From assembly GCA_965248395.1 (NCBI GenBank), contig OZ252103.1, positions 2,480,001 through 2,544,000 on the forward strand: 64,000 nt of DNA, written 5' to 3'. The position numbers were made by a program, and so were the translations under genes. The DNA comes from JAAXHH01 sp965248395. GTDB taxonomy: Bacteria > JAAXHH01. A model generated the notes under the pieces. The model saw nothing but the letters and a program-made list of their open reading frames with translations, searched no databases and was not told the DNA's origin. Positions 1-8,605 of the stretch are shown in pieces. Numbering within the stretch: position 1 is the stretch's first letter; each line of letters starts with the position of its first letter.

Positions 1-581
1 TCACCGATACGGTCTCCCGCGGATTCGACCACGTGGGCGACCTGGTCCGATCGGGAGACTTCGACCGGATGCTACTCAGGCCGCGGAGCACGGTTCTTCA
101 GTTGATTGGCCAGGAGTTCATGTTGAAGCGGCTCGGTCGTTTCCTGCAGGGCGGCGGCGTCCTCCTGTGGGCGTTACTGAGCCTGGAAATCGACTGGACT
201 ACGGCGAAACTGGTATTGACGGTGGCTACCGTGCTCTTCGGTGCCTGTTTCTTTCTGGGCCTCTTTGTCAACCTCGGCACGCTTTCCTTCTGGACCACGG
301 AAACCCTGGAACTCATGAACGTCCTGACCTACGGCGGCGTGGAAGCTTCGAAATTCCCCCTTTCCATCTATCGACCCTGGTTCCGCAGATTCTTCACCAT
401 GGTGATCCCCATGGGATGCGTTACCTATTTCCCTGTCCTGGCGATTCTCGGACAGCCAGACCCGCTAGGTACATCGCTCGCGTTTCAGTACACGGCCCCC
501 TTATTCGGCCTGCTTTACTTTATCCTGTCGCTGTTTGTCTGGCGATTCGGCCTGCGTTACTATCGTTCGACCGGCAGCTAG
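1..581 (+). CDS. ABC-2 type exporter permease, ABC2_membrane_6 (DUF990) family, 5' partial
   Basis: This is the C-terminal part of an integral membrane permease of an ABC exporter. The frame is open from the first base and continues through the GTG at 33, so the true start lies upstream of the window. The family hallmark, a short GDFDRMLLRP-like segment just before the first visible membrane helix, is present near the N-terminus. About four to five hydrophobic helices follow, ending in a short basic tail (FGLRYYRSTGS). Family members (about 260 residues) usually pair with a second permease and an ATPase, which would lie upstream. The substrate cannot be told. The family call is fairly sure; the role is inferred. 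Confidence 0.8.
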   Translation, partial: TDTVSRGFDHVGDLVRSGDFDRMLLRPRSTVLQLIGQEFMLKRLGRFLQGGGVLLWALLSLEIDWTTAKLVLTVATVLFGACFFLGLFVNLGTLSFWTTETLELMNVLTYGGVEASKFPLSIYRPWFRRFFTMVIPMGCVTYFPVLAILGQPDPLGTSLAFQYTAPLFGLLYFILSLFVWRFGLRYYRSTGS

Positions 582-661
582 TCGCCGCAGTGTCCGTACT
601 TGAACAGGCGGTGTACGGTCCTTCTTGACGATACCCGGGGTTGCGTATTTATTGGTCCGGT

Positions 662-1117
662 ATGGCTAATGACCGGCAATTCAGATCGAACACCATGTTC
701 GTGGGCACCCGCGGCGTCAAGGAGTATCGGGCCAGCATACCCCTCTGGGTGAACGCCTCCGATACCGTCCTCGAAATCGGCTGCGAATGGGGAACGACCA
801 CGAAGATCATCGCCGAGCACGCCGCAGCCGTGGTCGGTACGGATGTCAGTCCCCAGGTGATCGAACGGGCCCGGGAACGCCATCCCCACATCCGGTTTGA
901 AACGCTGGACGCCTTCGATGTGAGAGCGGCGATGGAGCTGCACGAAGACTTCACCAAGATCTACATCGACATGTCGGGTATTTCCGGATATAGGTCCCTG
1001 CTGGACCTGATCGCACTCCTGAACAGCTACGCCGCCGTGTTAAGACCGGAAACGATCGTGGTCAAGAGCGGCGCCCTGAAGCACTTCGCCTCCCGTTGCA
1101 TCCCCTTCGGCGGGTGA
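662..1117 (+). CDS. class I SAM-dependent methyltransferase-like protein, short
   Basis: A 151-residue protein with a Rossmann-type S-adenosylmethionine site: the glycine-rich motif I (VLEIGCEWGTTT) near residue 40 is followed by an acidic residue after strand 2 (VVGTDVSP) and an RERHP segment typical of class I methyltransferases. It is shorter than most (about 200 to 250 residues), ending soon after the strand IVVKSGALKHF, so it is a minimal fold and its substrate is unknown. I chose ATG 662 rather than a TTG at 641, which adds seven unconserved residues. The stop TGA at 1115-1117 overlaps the ATG of the next gene (TGATG), so the two are probably translationally coupled. Confidence 0.7.
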   Translation: MANDRQFRSNTMFVGTRGVKEYRASIPLWVNASDTVLEIGCEWGTTTKIIAEHAAAVVGTDVSPQVIERARERHPHIRFETLDAFDVRAAMELHEDFTKIYIDMSGISGYRSLLDLIALLNSYAAVLRPETIVVKSGALKHFASRCIPFGG

Positions 1118-1869
1118 TGGAGCCTGGTATGAGCGAGCACGCAGCGACCGATAGTTTTCCTACCCCCCCGCCTCGTAAGACGGGCATCCTCGTACATGGA
1201 TACAACCTGAATGCCGACCGGTGGGAGTCCGTGACGTGGGGAATACCCGAGGACAAGGTCGGCCGGGTGCCCATGGGCGTATTCGTCGCTCTTTCCGAGC
1301 AAGCGGACGTGATGGTCTTCGGTTCGGGCGCGTCGAAGAAGGACGGACGGCTGGAATCCGAGGCGACGGCACTTTTGTTGCGGGAGCGATTCGACGCACT
1401 CGCCGGTTTCTCGCTTTTTCAAAAACACCTGCCTGAAGTGAAGCATCCGGATTCAGCACGTCGATACAGGCAATGGATCGAATCCATTCTGCGCCTGGAT
1501 ACAAAATCACGAAATACCCGGGAGGAAATCGAACATGCCGGAAGGGTTTTCGTAGATCAGGGGGTGGAGCGGGTCATCCTGGTTTCGAGTCCGACCCACC
1601 TGCCCCGGTGCCTGCGGGACGCCTGCGCGGTCTTTGATGAGAACAGGGAACTGTCGCGGTTGAGAAACGGACTCTATGCAGCGCCAAGCGTCACGGGTTA
1701 CCCGGGGTTCGCGGCGGCCGATGTCGCTATTTTCGAACCACCTCACCGTCCGGACCGCTCCGGCTTGAACATCAGCGGCGTGGTGGCGCGTGTTCACGAC
1801 ATCCCGGAACCAGGTCGAAAGGGGTTTGTCCAGCGACTGGACGAACTCCTTTCGGAATTCAATGTGTAG
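1117..1869 (+). CDS. YdcF/ElyC-like DUF218 domain protein
   Basis: A 250-residue protein with DUF218 features. These are an N-terminal strand followed by a histidine (ILVHGYN), a glycine-rich turn (VFGSGASKKDGRLESEA), a SRNTREEI segment near residue 135, and the VSSPTHLPRCLR segment that matches the family's SPxHxxR region. In other bacteria, DUF218 proteins (YdcF, ElyC, SanA) are linked to envelope polysaccharide and peptidoglycan metabolism. Unlike ElyC and SanA this copy has no membrane helix or signal peptide, so it is likely cytoplasmic. The start at 1117 rests on the TGATG overlap with the methyltransferase; a longer TTG start at 1096 is less likely. The exact reaction is unknown. Confidence 0.65.
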   Translation: MEPGMSEHAATDSFPTPPPRKTGILVHGYNLNADRWESVTWGIPEDKVGRVPMGVFVALSEQADVMVFGSGASKKDGRLESEATALLLRERFDALAGFSLFQKHLPEVKHPDSARRYRQWIESILRLDTKSRNTREEIEHAGRVFVDQGVERVILVSSPTHLPRCLRDACAVFDENRELSRLRNGLYAAPSVTGYPGFAAADVAIFEPPHRPDRSGLNISGVVARVHDIPEPGRKGFVQRLDELLSEFNV

Positions 1870-1923
1870 ACTGATAATCGGCGATTGAATCCGGCTTTAT
1901 GCGGTATTTCGAAGGAGCTAGGC

Positions 1924-2712
1924 ATGATGACCCCGGAACAGAGGTACCTGTTTGACGTTTTTGGCTACCTGCACATCGAAAACGCTCTCTCGAAACAGGA
2001 GCTAAAGTCCTGTCAACGGGCATCGGCCCGGTACATGAACACCCCGGAGAACAGGCTGTCGCCGGGATTCGGCATTGACGGAAAGAGGCATCTCCACGGG
2101 TTCGCCTTCGACAAGTCGCTGGAAGCGTTGACCCGCCATCCGTCGATCTGGTCCATCGTCCGGGAGCTCACCAACGACAAGCCCAGGTTGATCAGCGGCA
2201 CCCTCCAGGTGGATCGCACGGGGGAGCCGGCCGTGGGGGGCCTTCACTGCGCCAGGGAAGGATTCGGCTGGGAAAGCACCCGTTACGAGACCCATCACGG
2301 CCGCGTCTACTGCGACGATATCATCGTGTTTCCCTACCTGGACGACGTTTTGCCGGGCGACGGGGGTCTCATCGTGCTGCCCGGATCCCACAAGGCGAAT
2401 TTCCCTCGCCCGGAAAGCCTTTTCAACAACGGTCTCATGCACGGCGTGGAGGACCTCGCGCCGGGCGTGGTCAACGTCACGCCCAGGGCGGGAGACATCA
2501 TCGTGACATCGGAACTCATGACCCACGGCATCCTGGAATGGCGTCCCAGGGATCGTATCCGACGCATCCTCGTCCTGCGGTACAAGCCGCAGCACGCCTG
2601 TTTGGCGATGCCATTCCCGGATGAAATCAAGGCCGTGCTCTCACCCGAGACGCTGGAGCTGATCGAAACCGCCCACTACAACCATGTCAAGGATATCGTA
2701 AAGGACGTGTAG
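1924..2712 (+). CDS. phytanoyl-CoA dioxygenase (PhyH) family protein
   Basis: A 262-residue member of the Fe(II)/2-oxoglutarate-dependent PhyH superfamily, which hydroxylates small molecules. Visible features are the N-terminal FDVFGYLHIENALS segment typical of PhyH proteins, the core PGDGGLIVLPGSHKANFP, and a C-terminal ELMTHGILEW...R segment giving the distal iron histidine and the 2-oxoglutarate arginine. The usual proximal HxD motif is not in standard form; the matching place reads GLHCAREGF, so the proximal ligands are uncertain. The ATG at 1924 is preceded by an AAGGAG ribosome site (1911-1916). The substrate is unknown. Two further PhyH genes lie at 51.3-52.9 kb. Confidence 0.85.
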   Translation: MMTPEQRYLFDVFGYLHIENALSKQELKSCQRASARYMNTPENRLSPGFGIDGKRHLHGFAFDKSLEALTRHPSIWSIVRELTNDKPRLISGTLQVDRTGEPAVGGLHCAREGFGWESTRYETHHGRVYCDDIIVFPYLDDVLPGDGGLIVLPGSHKANFPRPESLFNNGLMHGVEDLAPGVVNVTPRAGDIIVTSELMTHGILEWRPRDRIRRILVLRYKPQHACLAMPFPDEIKAVLSPETLELIETAHYNHVKDIVKDV

Positions 2713-2729
2713 GTCCGTTGGCGCACTGG

Positions 2730-3645
2730 CTACCTGCTGGCATCCGGCCTATACCGCGACAGTTCCGCTTCGTTCAGTTCAATGCCCCAGCCGGCACCGG
2801 TCGGCGCCGCTATGGTTCCGTCCACCACCACTGGCAGGTTGAGCAGCAGTTCGTTCCGTCCGGTGGGTTGCCTGGTATACTCCAGCATCTCGAAATTCGG
2901 GGTGCTGATGCCGAAATGGACCCCCACCATGGTGGATATGGGCCCGTTGGGGTTGTGGGGGAGGACACGGACGTGGTAGGTCTCCGCCATCGCCGCGATT
3001 TTGCGGCCTTCGCCGAATCCTCCGCAGTGGCAGAGATCCGGCTGTATGTAGTCGGCGGCCTGCTTCTCGAGCAGGTCTCTGTACGCCCACCGGGTATACA
3101 ACCGTTCACCGGTGGCGATGGGGATATTGATGTTCGAGGACACCTTCAGCATCTCGTCCATGTTCTCCGGCGGCACCGGTTCTTCAAAGAAAAACGGATT
3201 GAAGGGCTCCATTAGCCTTCCCATGCGCATGGCCATATTCGGACTCAACCTGCCATGGCCCTCAATCAGGATGTCACAGTCTTCGCCGACCGCCTCCCGG
3301 GTCGCGCACGGCGCCCCCCACCAAATCGTAGACGGGTGCGCCCAGGGCATTTCCCTTGATATCCCACAGGGCCTGCCCTACGCCGCTGACCGCGCTCGTC
3401 CAGATCGGTCCCCCGCGCCAGAATGTGCCGTGGTACATATCCTGCCAGAACTTTTCGATGTTACCGGGATCCCGTCCAGCGAGGGGCATCTGGCGAATGG
3501 CGTGATCTACCGTGGCGGGGTGGCAATCCGCTGCCGCTTCGCCAAGACCGTTGATCCCCTGGTCGGTTCTCACCACGATCAGGTATCCCATTCTACCGTG
3601 TCCCTCGAGGTCGATGGGATAGGTCTCTACTTCCGTAATCTTCAT
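2730..3645 (-). pseudogene. mandelate racemase/muconate lactonizing (enolase superfamily) sugar-acid dehydratase, internally deleted and frameshifted
   Basis: Two reading frames on the minus strand together give a galactonate-dehydratase-like enolase-superfamily protein. The N-terminal part (3645 down to about 3300) holds MKITEVETYPID, HGTFWRGGPIWTSAVSGVGQALWDIKG and the end of the cap domain, DLVGGAVRD. The C-terminal part, in another frame from about 3305, resumes at REAVGEDCDILIEGHGR and continues with FFEEPVPPEN, IATGERL and LPHNPNGPI, the metal and catalytic region. In intact relatives about 55 to 70 residues lie between these blocks, including the strand with the catalytic lysine. They are absent here and the frame changes at the junction near 3303. 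The gene is therefore broken, unless this is an assembly error. It lies tail-to-tail with the PhyH gene. Confidence 0.8.
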
Positions 3646-3768
3646 GGGCTGTACTTCCAAGAGGTTTGTTGTTCTACGGCCGGTGAACACGGTAGTATAC
3701 CCTTCCGTCAACCGGTTTTCCGGATCGAAGCGGACCGCGCCAGGCTGGACAGCGTGACCGTCTGAATG

Positions 3769-4866
3769 TCAGTCTGGTTTGTTTTTATCCGGATCGGTAG
3801 ATACGTGTACGGTCCGGGTAGGAAAGGCCAGGCGCAGGCCGAGGAATTCCACGATTTCCATGATCCGCAGGTTGACATCCTCCCTTATCCTCAGGTAGTC
3901 GGCCCACACCGTTGTCGCGGTGAAATAGTAGACCATGATGTCCAGGGACTCTTCGGCGATCTCGTTGAAGCGTACGAGCATGGTCGATTCCTGGCTTACC
4001 TCGGGATGATTGCGCAGTAGCTGTTCTATCCCTGAAACCGCCTCTCTCATCAACTCCGAAGGCGTATCGAAAGTGAGTCCCACCGTGATCCACACGCGGC
4101 GGTAGGGACGCGACGAGATATTGTCGATCACGAATTCAGCCAACCGGTTGTTGGGAATGGCGATGACGGTCTGTTCAAAAGTCCGGATCCGGGTACTGCG
4201 AAAACCGACACTTTCAACCACGCCTTCGATCTCCCGGTCCGGCGACATGATCCAATCCCCCGCGACAAAGGGCCGGTCGACCAGCAGCATGATGGATCCG
4301 AAGACGTCGGCCAGGGTTTTCTGAGCGGCGAGGGCCACGGCAAGGCCACCGATCCCCAGCCCGGCCAGCAAGCCGGAAACAGAGTAGCCGAGATTCTGAA
4401 GGATCATGAGCGCCGCGAGGATCCAGACCATGATCTGCAACGCCCGCTCCACGAGCGGAACCAGGTGATCGTCGAGCGTGGTATCCGTTTTTAGCGCCCA
4501 GCTTTTTAAAAGCGATGTAAACACGTTGATGCATCGAAAAATCATCCAGGCCGTTATAAGGGAAAAGGGCACCCAGAACCCGACTCTCAACACCCCCATG
4601 GCCATTTCCGGCGGACGCAGCGTGTAGATGGCCAGGTACAGGCCCAGCACGATGACCACCCATTCGAGCGGCTTCTTGACCGCCTCGACCAGCATGTCGT
4701 CCACGTGCGTCGTCGTGATGCGGGCCAACCGTGCTGCGACACGCTCCATCAGGTGTTTCACCAGCCACTTAATGACGAAAGTGCCCAACAGAATACTGAA
4801 AGTAATGCCTAGTTCTCTCCCAGACCACCGCCACGACTGATCCAGCAGATTAAAAAGGGTTTCCAT
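3769..4866 (-). CDS. small-conductance mechanosensitive channel, MscS family
   Basis: A 365-residue inner-membrane protein. Four hydrophobic helices occupy roughly residues 20-175. They are followed by the pore-lining helix, which is rich in Gly and Ala (LLAGLGIGGLAVALAAQKTLADVFGS), and then the beta domain that begins with DRPFVAGDWI. This order and the glycine/alanine packing are the MscS signature; with five helices it resembles YnaI-type channels more than the three-helix MscS. Such channels open under membrane tension and release solutes during osmotic downshock. It forms a single-gene unit with a good promoter about 85 bases upstream of its ATG. Confidence 0.92.
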   Translation of the reverse strand: METLFNLLDQSWRWSGRELGITFSILLGTFVIKWLVKHLMERVAARLARITTTHVDDMLVEAVKKPLEWVVIVLGLYLAIYTLRPPEMAMGVLRVGFWVPFSLITAWMIFRCINVFTSLLKSWALKTDTTLDDHLVPLVERALQIMVWILAALMILQNLGYSVSGLLAGLGIGGLAVALAAQKTLADVFGSIMLLVDRPFVAGDWIMSPDREIEGVVESVGFRSTRIRTFEQTVIAIPNNRLAEFVIDNISSRPYRRVWITVGLTFDTPSELMREAVSGIEQLLRNHPEVSQESTMLVRFNEIAEESLDIMVYYFTATTVWADYLRIREDVNLRIMEIVEFLGLRLAFPTRTVHVSTDPDKNKPD

Positions 4867-4951
4867 ATACGGTTCCTTTCCGGCAGGGCCGGTTCTCCCA
4901 CCAAATTTGCTTGTCGTAACGCAGGCGCCAGTGCATATATTTCAAGGCAAT

Positions 4952-4980
4952 ATCTTAACGGAAGAGCCCTGGACTGTCAA
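4952..4980 (-). promoter_or_regulatory. sigma-70-type promoter for the mscS gene
   Basis: Read on the minus strand, TTGACA (4980-4975) and TAAGAT (4957-4952) are separated by 17 bases. The expected transcription start is about 80 bases before the channel's ATG at 4866. The same -35/-10 pair recurs at 18657-18685. Confidence 0.6.
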
Positions 4981-5037
4981 GTTACAGGCAGTTCGGACCT
5001 GTTGTACCGTACGGATGCAACCTAAAGGAGGAAGGAT

Positions 5038-7146
5038 ATGTTGACTCGCGCCTGCGTCCTGTTTTCCTCGGCGGTGATCATCGGGTTAACAACCGTGCAT
5101 TGCGACGGCACGGGACTGCAACCCCCGCCCAGGTACACCGGCGACCTGCCGGAACTTCAGTCTCGCGGGGTGTTGCGGGTCATCGTCCGCCCGGACGCGA
5201 TCACCCATATGCCCCGAAAGGCGGAACGGGTAACGCTTGATCACGACATCGCCCGGGAACTGTCCGAATCGCTTCAACTGGACCTCGAACTCGTGACGGT
5301 CGAAAACCATTCCAAAATGATCGAGAAACTGCTGCAGGGTGAAGGAGACATCGTCGCGGCCAATCTGACGGATACCCCGGAGCGGAAGGCACGAACGGCC
5401 TTTTCCGTGCCCTATTACTACGTGGACGAATACCTGATTGTCCCCGCGGGAGAAGGCAGTCCCGCGGATATCGAAGACCTGGCCGGAATGGAGATAAGCG
5501 TCCGCGAATCCAGCTCCTACTACCAGACCCTGCTGGACCTGAAACAACGGGTACCCGATTTGCTCATAAATTCCGTACCGGAAACGATGGCGACGGAAAG
5601 CATCATCGAGGGCGTCGCCCGGGGCGAATTCACGGCGACCGTCTGCGACGGCAATCTCTGGCGGGCTGTCGAACAATCCCATGGCGAACTTTCCTCCCCA
5701 CTGGTGCTGGCTGAGAACCGGATGGTCGTCATGCTGATGCGTCCAGAGGATGGGGAACTCAAAAACAAAGTCGACGAGTTCCTCCACGCCCGCCAGATCA
5801 CGCGCAACAGAGAGGAAGAATTCACCGACGATCTCGACGGCCTGAAGCGTCGGGGACGGTTGCGTATGATCACCAGAAACAACGCACTGACTTATTTCAT
5901 ACATAAAGGCGTCCAGATCGGATTTGAATATGAACTCATGAACGAATTCGCCTCAAGGCACGATCTTAAGCTGGAAATCGTCATACCGGAAAATCACGCC
6001 GAACTGCTGGATTACTTAAACGAGGGGAAGGGTGACGTCGTGGCGGCGGCCATGACGATCAACGAGGAGCGCCGGGCCCAGGCAGCCTTTTCAGTGCCCT
6101 ATAATGACGTGGATGAACTGGTGGTCGTCCGTTCGAACGACGACAGTGTTTCCGGATTCATCGACCTCGTGGGCCGGCCGGTGCACGTCCGCAGCAGTTC
6201 CTCCTTTCGAGCGACACTGGAAGCCGTAGCCGATTCCATAGAAGGCCTCGAAATCGTGGGGCTGCCGGACGACGTGGAATCGGAGGATATCATGGATGGC
6301 ATAGATCGGGGCATCTACGACGTGACCCTCGCGGATTCCAACCTGCTGGACGTGGAACAGGCTTACGGCCGAAATCTCAAGGCCGCTTTGCGAGTCAAAC
6401 CGACTTCGCTGGGCTGGGCTGTGCGGAAAAGCAATCCCGCCCTGCTCGCGGCTCTTGACAAGTACGTGAGAGCCGAAAAGCGGGGACTGCTTTTCAACCT
6501 GATGCGGAAGAAATACTTCGAGAACAAGCGTACCATTGCCAAGTCCAGGGATTCCCTGCGCGTCGACCTGGGTGGGCAGTTGTCTCCCTACGACGACCCG
6601 GTCAAGAAATACGCCGGGCAATACGGCCAGGACTGGCGGCTGGTCACCGCGCAGATGTACCAGGAATCCAAATTCGATCCCAATGCAGTGAGCTGGGTCG
6701 GCGCACAGGGACTCATGCAGGTGATGCCGTCCACGGGCAACGAATTGGGATTTACCGAGCTTCACGACCCCGAAGAAGGCATCCACGCAGGTGTCAAGTA
6801 CATGAATCAGCTCATCAACCGATTCGACCCCAAGTTGCCGATGGAGGTCCGGGTGCAATTCGCCCTGGCCTCCTATAACGCGGGATATGGTCACCTTCTC
6901 GACGCCCGCCGCCTGGCCAGGGAGCAAGATAGGGATCCCAACCAGTGGTTCGGCCATGTCGAAGAGACCATGCTGCTCCTGTCCAAGCCCAAGTACTATA
7001 TGCGGGCCCGGTACGGTTTCTGCCGCGGGGGCCAACCGGTTCATTACGTTAGAAACATCCAGGAATTCTACGAGGCCTATGTAGAAGCGCTCGCCTCGGA
7101 CAGCCCGGTTCAGGAAAAAAGCTCGGCCGGACTTTCTTTCCGGTAA
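5038..7146 (+). CDS. MltF-like lytic transglycosylase with two tandem solute-binding domains
   Basis: A 702-residue exported protein. After an N-terminal signal sequence come two successive periplasmic binding (SBP_bac_3) domains, about residues 36-255 and 263-490. They have parallel internal motifs (LQSRGVLRVIVRP versus LKRRGRLRMITRN; GDIVAANLT versus GDVVAAAMT; AFSVPYYYVDEYLIV versus AFSVPYNDVDELVVV). An SLT lytic transglycosylase domain follows at about 520-680, with the catalytic glutamate in MYQESKFDPNAVS and the GAQGLMQVMP motif. E. coli MltF has a single binding domain (about 520 residues), so one domain looks duplicated. A cysteine at residue 22 could be lipidated, but the preceding TVH is not a canonical lipobox. 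The ATG follows a strong AAAGGAGG site. It cleaves peptidoglycan in the periplasm. Confidence 0.88.
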   Translation: MLTRACVLFSSAVIIGLTTVHCDGTGLQPPPRYTGDLPELQSRGVLRVIVRPDAITHMPRKAERVTLDHDIARELSESLQLDLELVTVENHSKMIEKLLQGEGDIVAANLTDTPERKARTAFSVPYYYVDEYLIVPAGEGSPADIEDLAGMEISVRESSSYYQTLLDLKQRVPDLLINSVPETMATESIIEGVARGEFTATVCDGNLWRAVEQSHGELSSPLVLAENRMVVMLMRPEDGELKNKVDEFLHARQITRNREEEFTDDLDGLKRRGRLRMITRNNALTYFIHKGVQIGFEYELMNEFASRHDLKLEIVIPENHAELLDYLNEGKGDVVAAAMTINEERRAQAAFSVPYNDVDELVVVRSNDDSVSGFIDLVGRPVHVRSSSSFRATLEAVADSIEGLEIVGLPDDVESEDIMDGIDRGIYDVTLADSNLLDVEQAYGRNLKAALRVKPTSLGWAVRKSNPALLAALDKYVRAEKRGLLFNLMRKKYFENKRTIAKSRDSLRVDLGGQLSPYDDPVKKYAGQYGQDWRLVTAQMYQESKFDPNAVSWVGAQGLMQVMPSTGNELGFTELHDPEEGIHAGVKYMNQLINRFDPKLPMEVRVQFALASYNAGYGHLLDARRLAREQDRDPNQWFGHVEETMLLLSKPKYYMRARYGFCRGGQPVHYVRNIQEFYEAYVEALASDSPVQEKSSAGLSFR

Positions 7147-7168
7147 ATCACGGAAGTCGGAGCATACC

Positions 7169-8542
7169 ATGAATCCCGACGCGCGAGATCCTGCCCGGAA
7201 GGAGCCCTGGGAGAATCTCAAAGTACTCATTCAGGCCGGCGAAAAATACGTGCTGCCGTCCTTCGTCGGATCACTGACGGCCACTGAACTGGCACTGGCC
7301 GTGTCGCGTCTTAGCCAGGAGGAACAAACCCGGCTGCTTGGTCTCCTGTCACCCCAGGATGCGGCCGAGTTGATCGACCATATCGAGGACGTTCAGGCGG
7401 TCGACCTGATCGAGGATCTACCTCCCGCCGAAGCCGCGGCGATCGTTGACGAAATGAACAGCGACGCCCAGGCTGACCTGCTTGGTGACTTGAAAGACGA
7501 GGAAGCGGAGGCCATTCTCGAGGCAATGCCGGACGAGACGGCCGACGAGGTCCGGAAACTGTTGCAATATCCGGACGAAACGGCCGGCGGGATCATGCTG
7601 ACCGAGTTTGTTTCCTATCCCGGCAACCACTCCGTTCAGGACGTGATCGACGACCTTCGGCTTAATCACGAAGCGTATATTGGATACGACGTTCAGTACC
7701 TGTACGTATCGGACGGAGTGCGACTGACGGGGGTGTTGCGACTGCGCGACGTGCTCATGGCATTGCCGGGCCAGTTCCTTACGGAGATCATGTCGGCCGA
7801 TCCGGTGCGCGTCAATGTTCATACGCCGCTGGAAGAGATGCGCGATCTTTTCGACACATATACCTACCTTGGGCTTCCGGTCACCAATGTAAACGGCGAA
7901 CTGGTAGGCGTGGTACGCGCAGCAGACGTGCAGGAGAAACTGGCGGAACAGTCTGAAAGCGAATTCCTCAAGGCCAGTGGTATCGTAGGTGGCGAGGAAC
8001 TACGCAGTATGCCCGTCCTGAAAAGGGCGTCGCGCCGGCTATCCTGGCTCAGCGTCAATGTCGTCCTGAACATTCTGGCCGCGAGCGTCATCGCCTTCCA
8101 CCAGGATACCCTGGAAAAAGCGATCACCCTGGCGGTTTTTCTTCCCATAATCTCGGACATGAGTGGTTGCTCGGGCAACCAGGCCGTCGCGGTGAGCATC
8201 CGGGAACTGGCCATGGGTCTCGTGCGTCCGCGGGAGATACTTCGCGTCCTTGCAAAGGAGGCATCGGTCGGTCTGATGAACGGACTGGTACTTGGGGCGC
8301 TGCTGGCCAGTGCCGCCCTGTTGTGGAAGGGGAACCCGTACCTGGGCCTCATCGTCGGCACCGCCCTGGCGGTCAACACAGTGCTCGCCGCGTGCCTGGG
8401 AGGGTTCATTCCACTCGCCCTGCGGGCGCTAAAGGCCGATCCCGCACTGGCATCCGGTCCCATGCTGACGACGGTAACGGACATGTTCGGCTTCTTCCTG
8501 CTGCTGAGCCTGGCTCAGTTCGTGTTGCCAAAGCTGGCCTGA
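7169..8542 (+). CDS. mgtE: magnesium transporter MgtE
   Basis: A 457-residue protein with the full MgtE layout: an N-terminal acidic helical domain (about residues 20-135, many Asp/Glu), the YPDETAGGIM motif, a pair of CBS domains (about 135-255), a linker helix, and five membrane helices (about 290-455). The pore region contains SDMSGCSGNQAVAVSIRELAMG, the conserved GNQ-containing stretch of the family. MgtE proteins form dimeric Mg2+ channels whose cytosolic domains close when internal Mg2+ is high. It starts 22 bases after the lytic transglycosylase gene and may be co-transcribed with it. Length and motifs are normal. Confidence 0.95.
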   Translation: MNPDARDPARKEPWENLKVLIQAGEKYVLPSFVGSLTATELALAVSRLSQEEQTRLLGLLSPQDAAELIDHIEDVQAVDLIEDLPPAEAAAIVDEMNSDAQADLLGDLKDEEAEAILEAMPDETADEVRKLLQYPDETAGGIMLTEFVSYPGNHSVQDVIDDLRLNHEAYIGYDVQYLYVSDGVRLTGVLRLRDVLMALPGQFLTEIMSADPVRVNVHTPLEEMRDLFDTYTYLGLPVTNVNGELVGVVRAADVQEKLAEQSESEFLKASGIVGGEELRSMPVLKRASRRLSWLSVNVVLNILAASVIAFHQDTLEKAITLAVFLPIISDMSGCSGNQAVAVSIRELAMGLVRPREILRVLAKEASVGLMNGLVLGALLASAALLWKGNPYLGLIVGTALAVNTVLAACLGGFIPLALRALKADPALASGPMLTTVTDMFGFFLLLSLAQFVLPKLA

Positions 8543-8559
8543 AACCAGATAATACCATT

Positions 8560-8581
8560 CAGCAGTCGGTTTTGCTGTTTT
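8560..8581 (+). terminator. weak terminator-like hairpin after mgtE
   Basis: CAGCA (8560-8564) can pair with TGCTG (8573-8577) across an 8-base loop, followed by four T residues. The stem is only 5 bp, so any termination would be leaky. Confidence 0.25.
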
Positions 8582-8605
8582 GAGGACCCGGCAAGAGAAA
8601 TCCCG

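Noticed and set aside
641..661. TTG start adding seven residues to the methyltransferase
   Set aside because: No ribosome site and unconserved residues; ATG 662 is preferred.
2718..3215. 165-residue plus-strand frame opposite the broken dehydratase
   Set aside because: It is antisense to conserved enolase-superfamily coding sequence and shows no family features.
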